Shown: positions 6,557 through 6,558 of the stretch, in pieces | Layout: every line of letters starts with the position of its first letter | How positions within the stretch are numbered: the stretch's first letter is position 1 | Origin: Pseudomonadota bacterium | GTDB taxonomy: Bacteria; Pseudomonadota; Gammaproteobacteria; Burkholderiales; Burkholderiaceae_B | Length of the DNA stretch: 6,558 bases | Assembly: GCA_023427085.1 (NCBI GenBank) | Contig: JAEZBO010000146.1 | Location: 1 to 6,558 of the forward strand | Direction: 5' to 3' | The notes under the pieces: model-generated | What the model was told of the DNA's origin: nothing | Seen by the model: the letters and a program-made list of their open reading frames with translations, nothing else | Database searches by the model: none | Made by a program: the position numbers and the translations under genes

Positions 6557-6558
6557 CT

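Overview
The window looks like ordinary chromosome from a high-GC betaproteobacterium, most likely Bordetella, Achromobacter or a close relative (Alcaligenaceae). This rests on the strong G/C bias at third codon positions and on the type of protein sequences seen; it is inference, since no ribosomal RNA or other phylogenetic marker is present. I see no mobile element, CRISPR array, tRNA or rRNA, and no convincing undescribed system.

Layout from left to right. Positions 1-40 are an almost pure C tract that looks like a degraded contig end. Positions 2-676 (minus) hold the N-terminal part of an FMN-dependent alpha-hydroxy-acid dehydrogenase (lactate dehydrogenase/oxidase family), which runs off the left edge. 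A divergent, A/T-rich control region of about 245 nt follows, with a strong Fur box (798-812). It faces a TonB-dependent siderophore receptor of the Fiu/PiuA catecholate type (922-3258, plus). A GC-rich stem-loop lies just past the receptor stop. Next comes biosynthetic threonine deaminase ilvA (3430-4938, plus). It converges, with only 18 nt between the ends, on adenine phosphoribosyltransferase apt (4957-5505, minus). Upstream of apt on the same strand is the C-terminal half of an ABC exporter resembling CydC (5609-6556, minus), which runs off the right edge.

The genes do not form one pathway. The receptor imports ferric siderophore and is very probably repressed by Fur when iron is plentiful. 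IlvA makes 2-oxobutanoate for isoleucine, Apt salvages adenine, CydC (with CydD outside the window) is needed for cytochrome bd assembly, and the flavoenzyme oxidises a 2-hydroxy acid. The points most worth checking are the C-tract at the left edge, the Fur-controlled leader with three TTGCAT copies, and the substrate of the orphan receptor.
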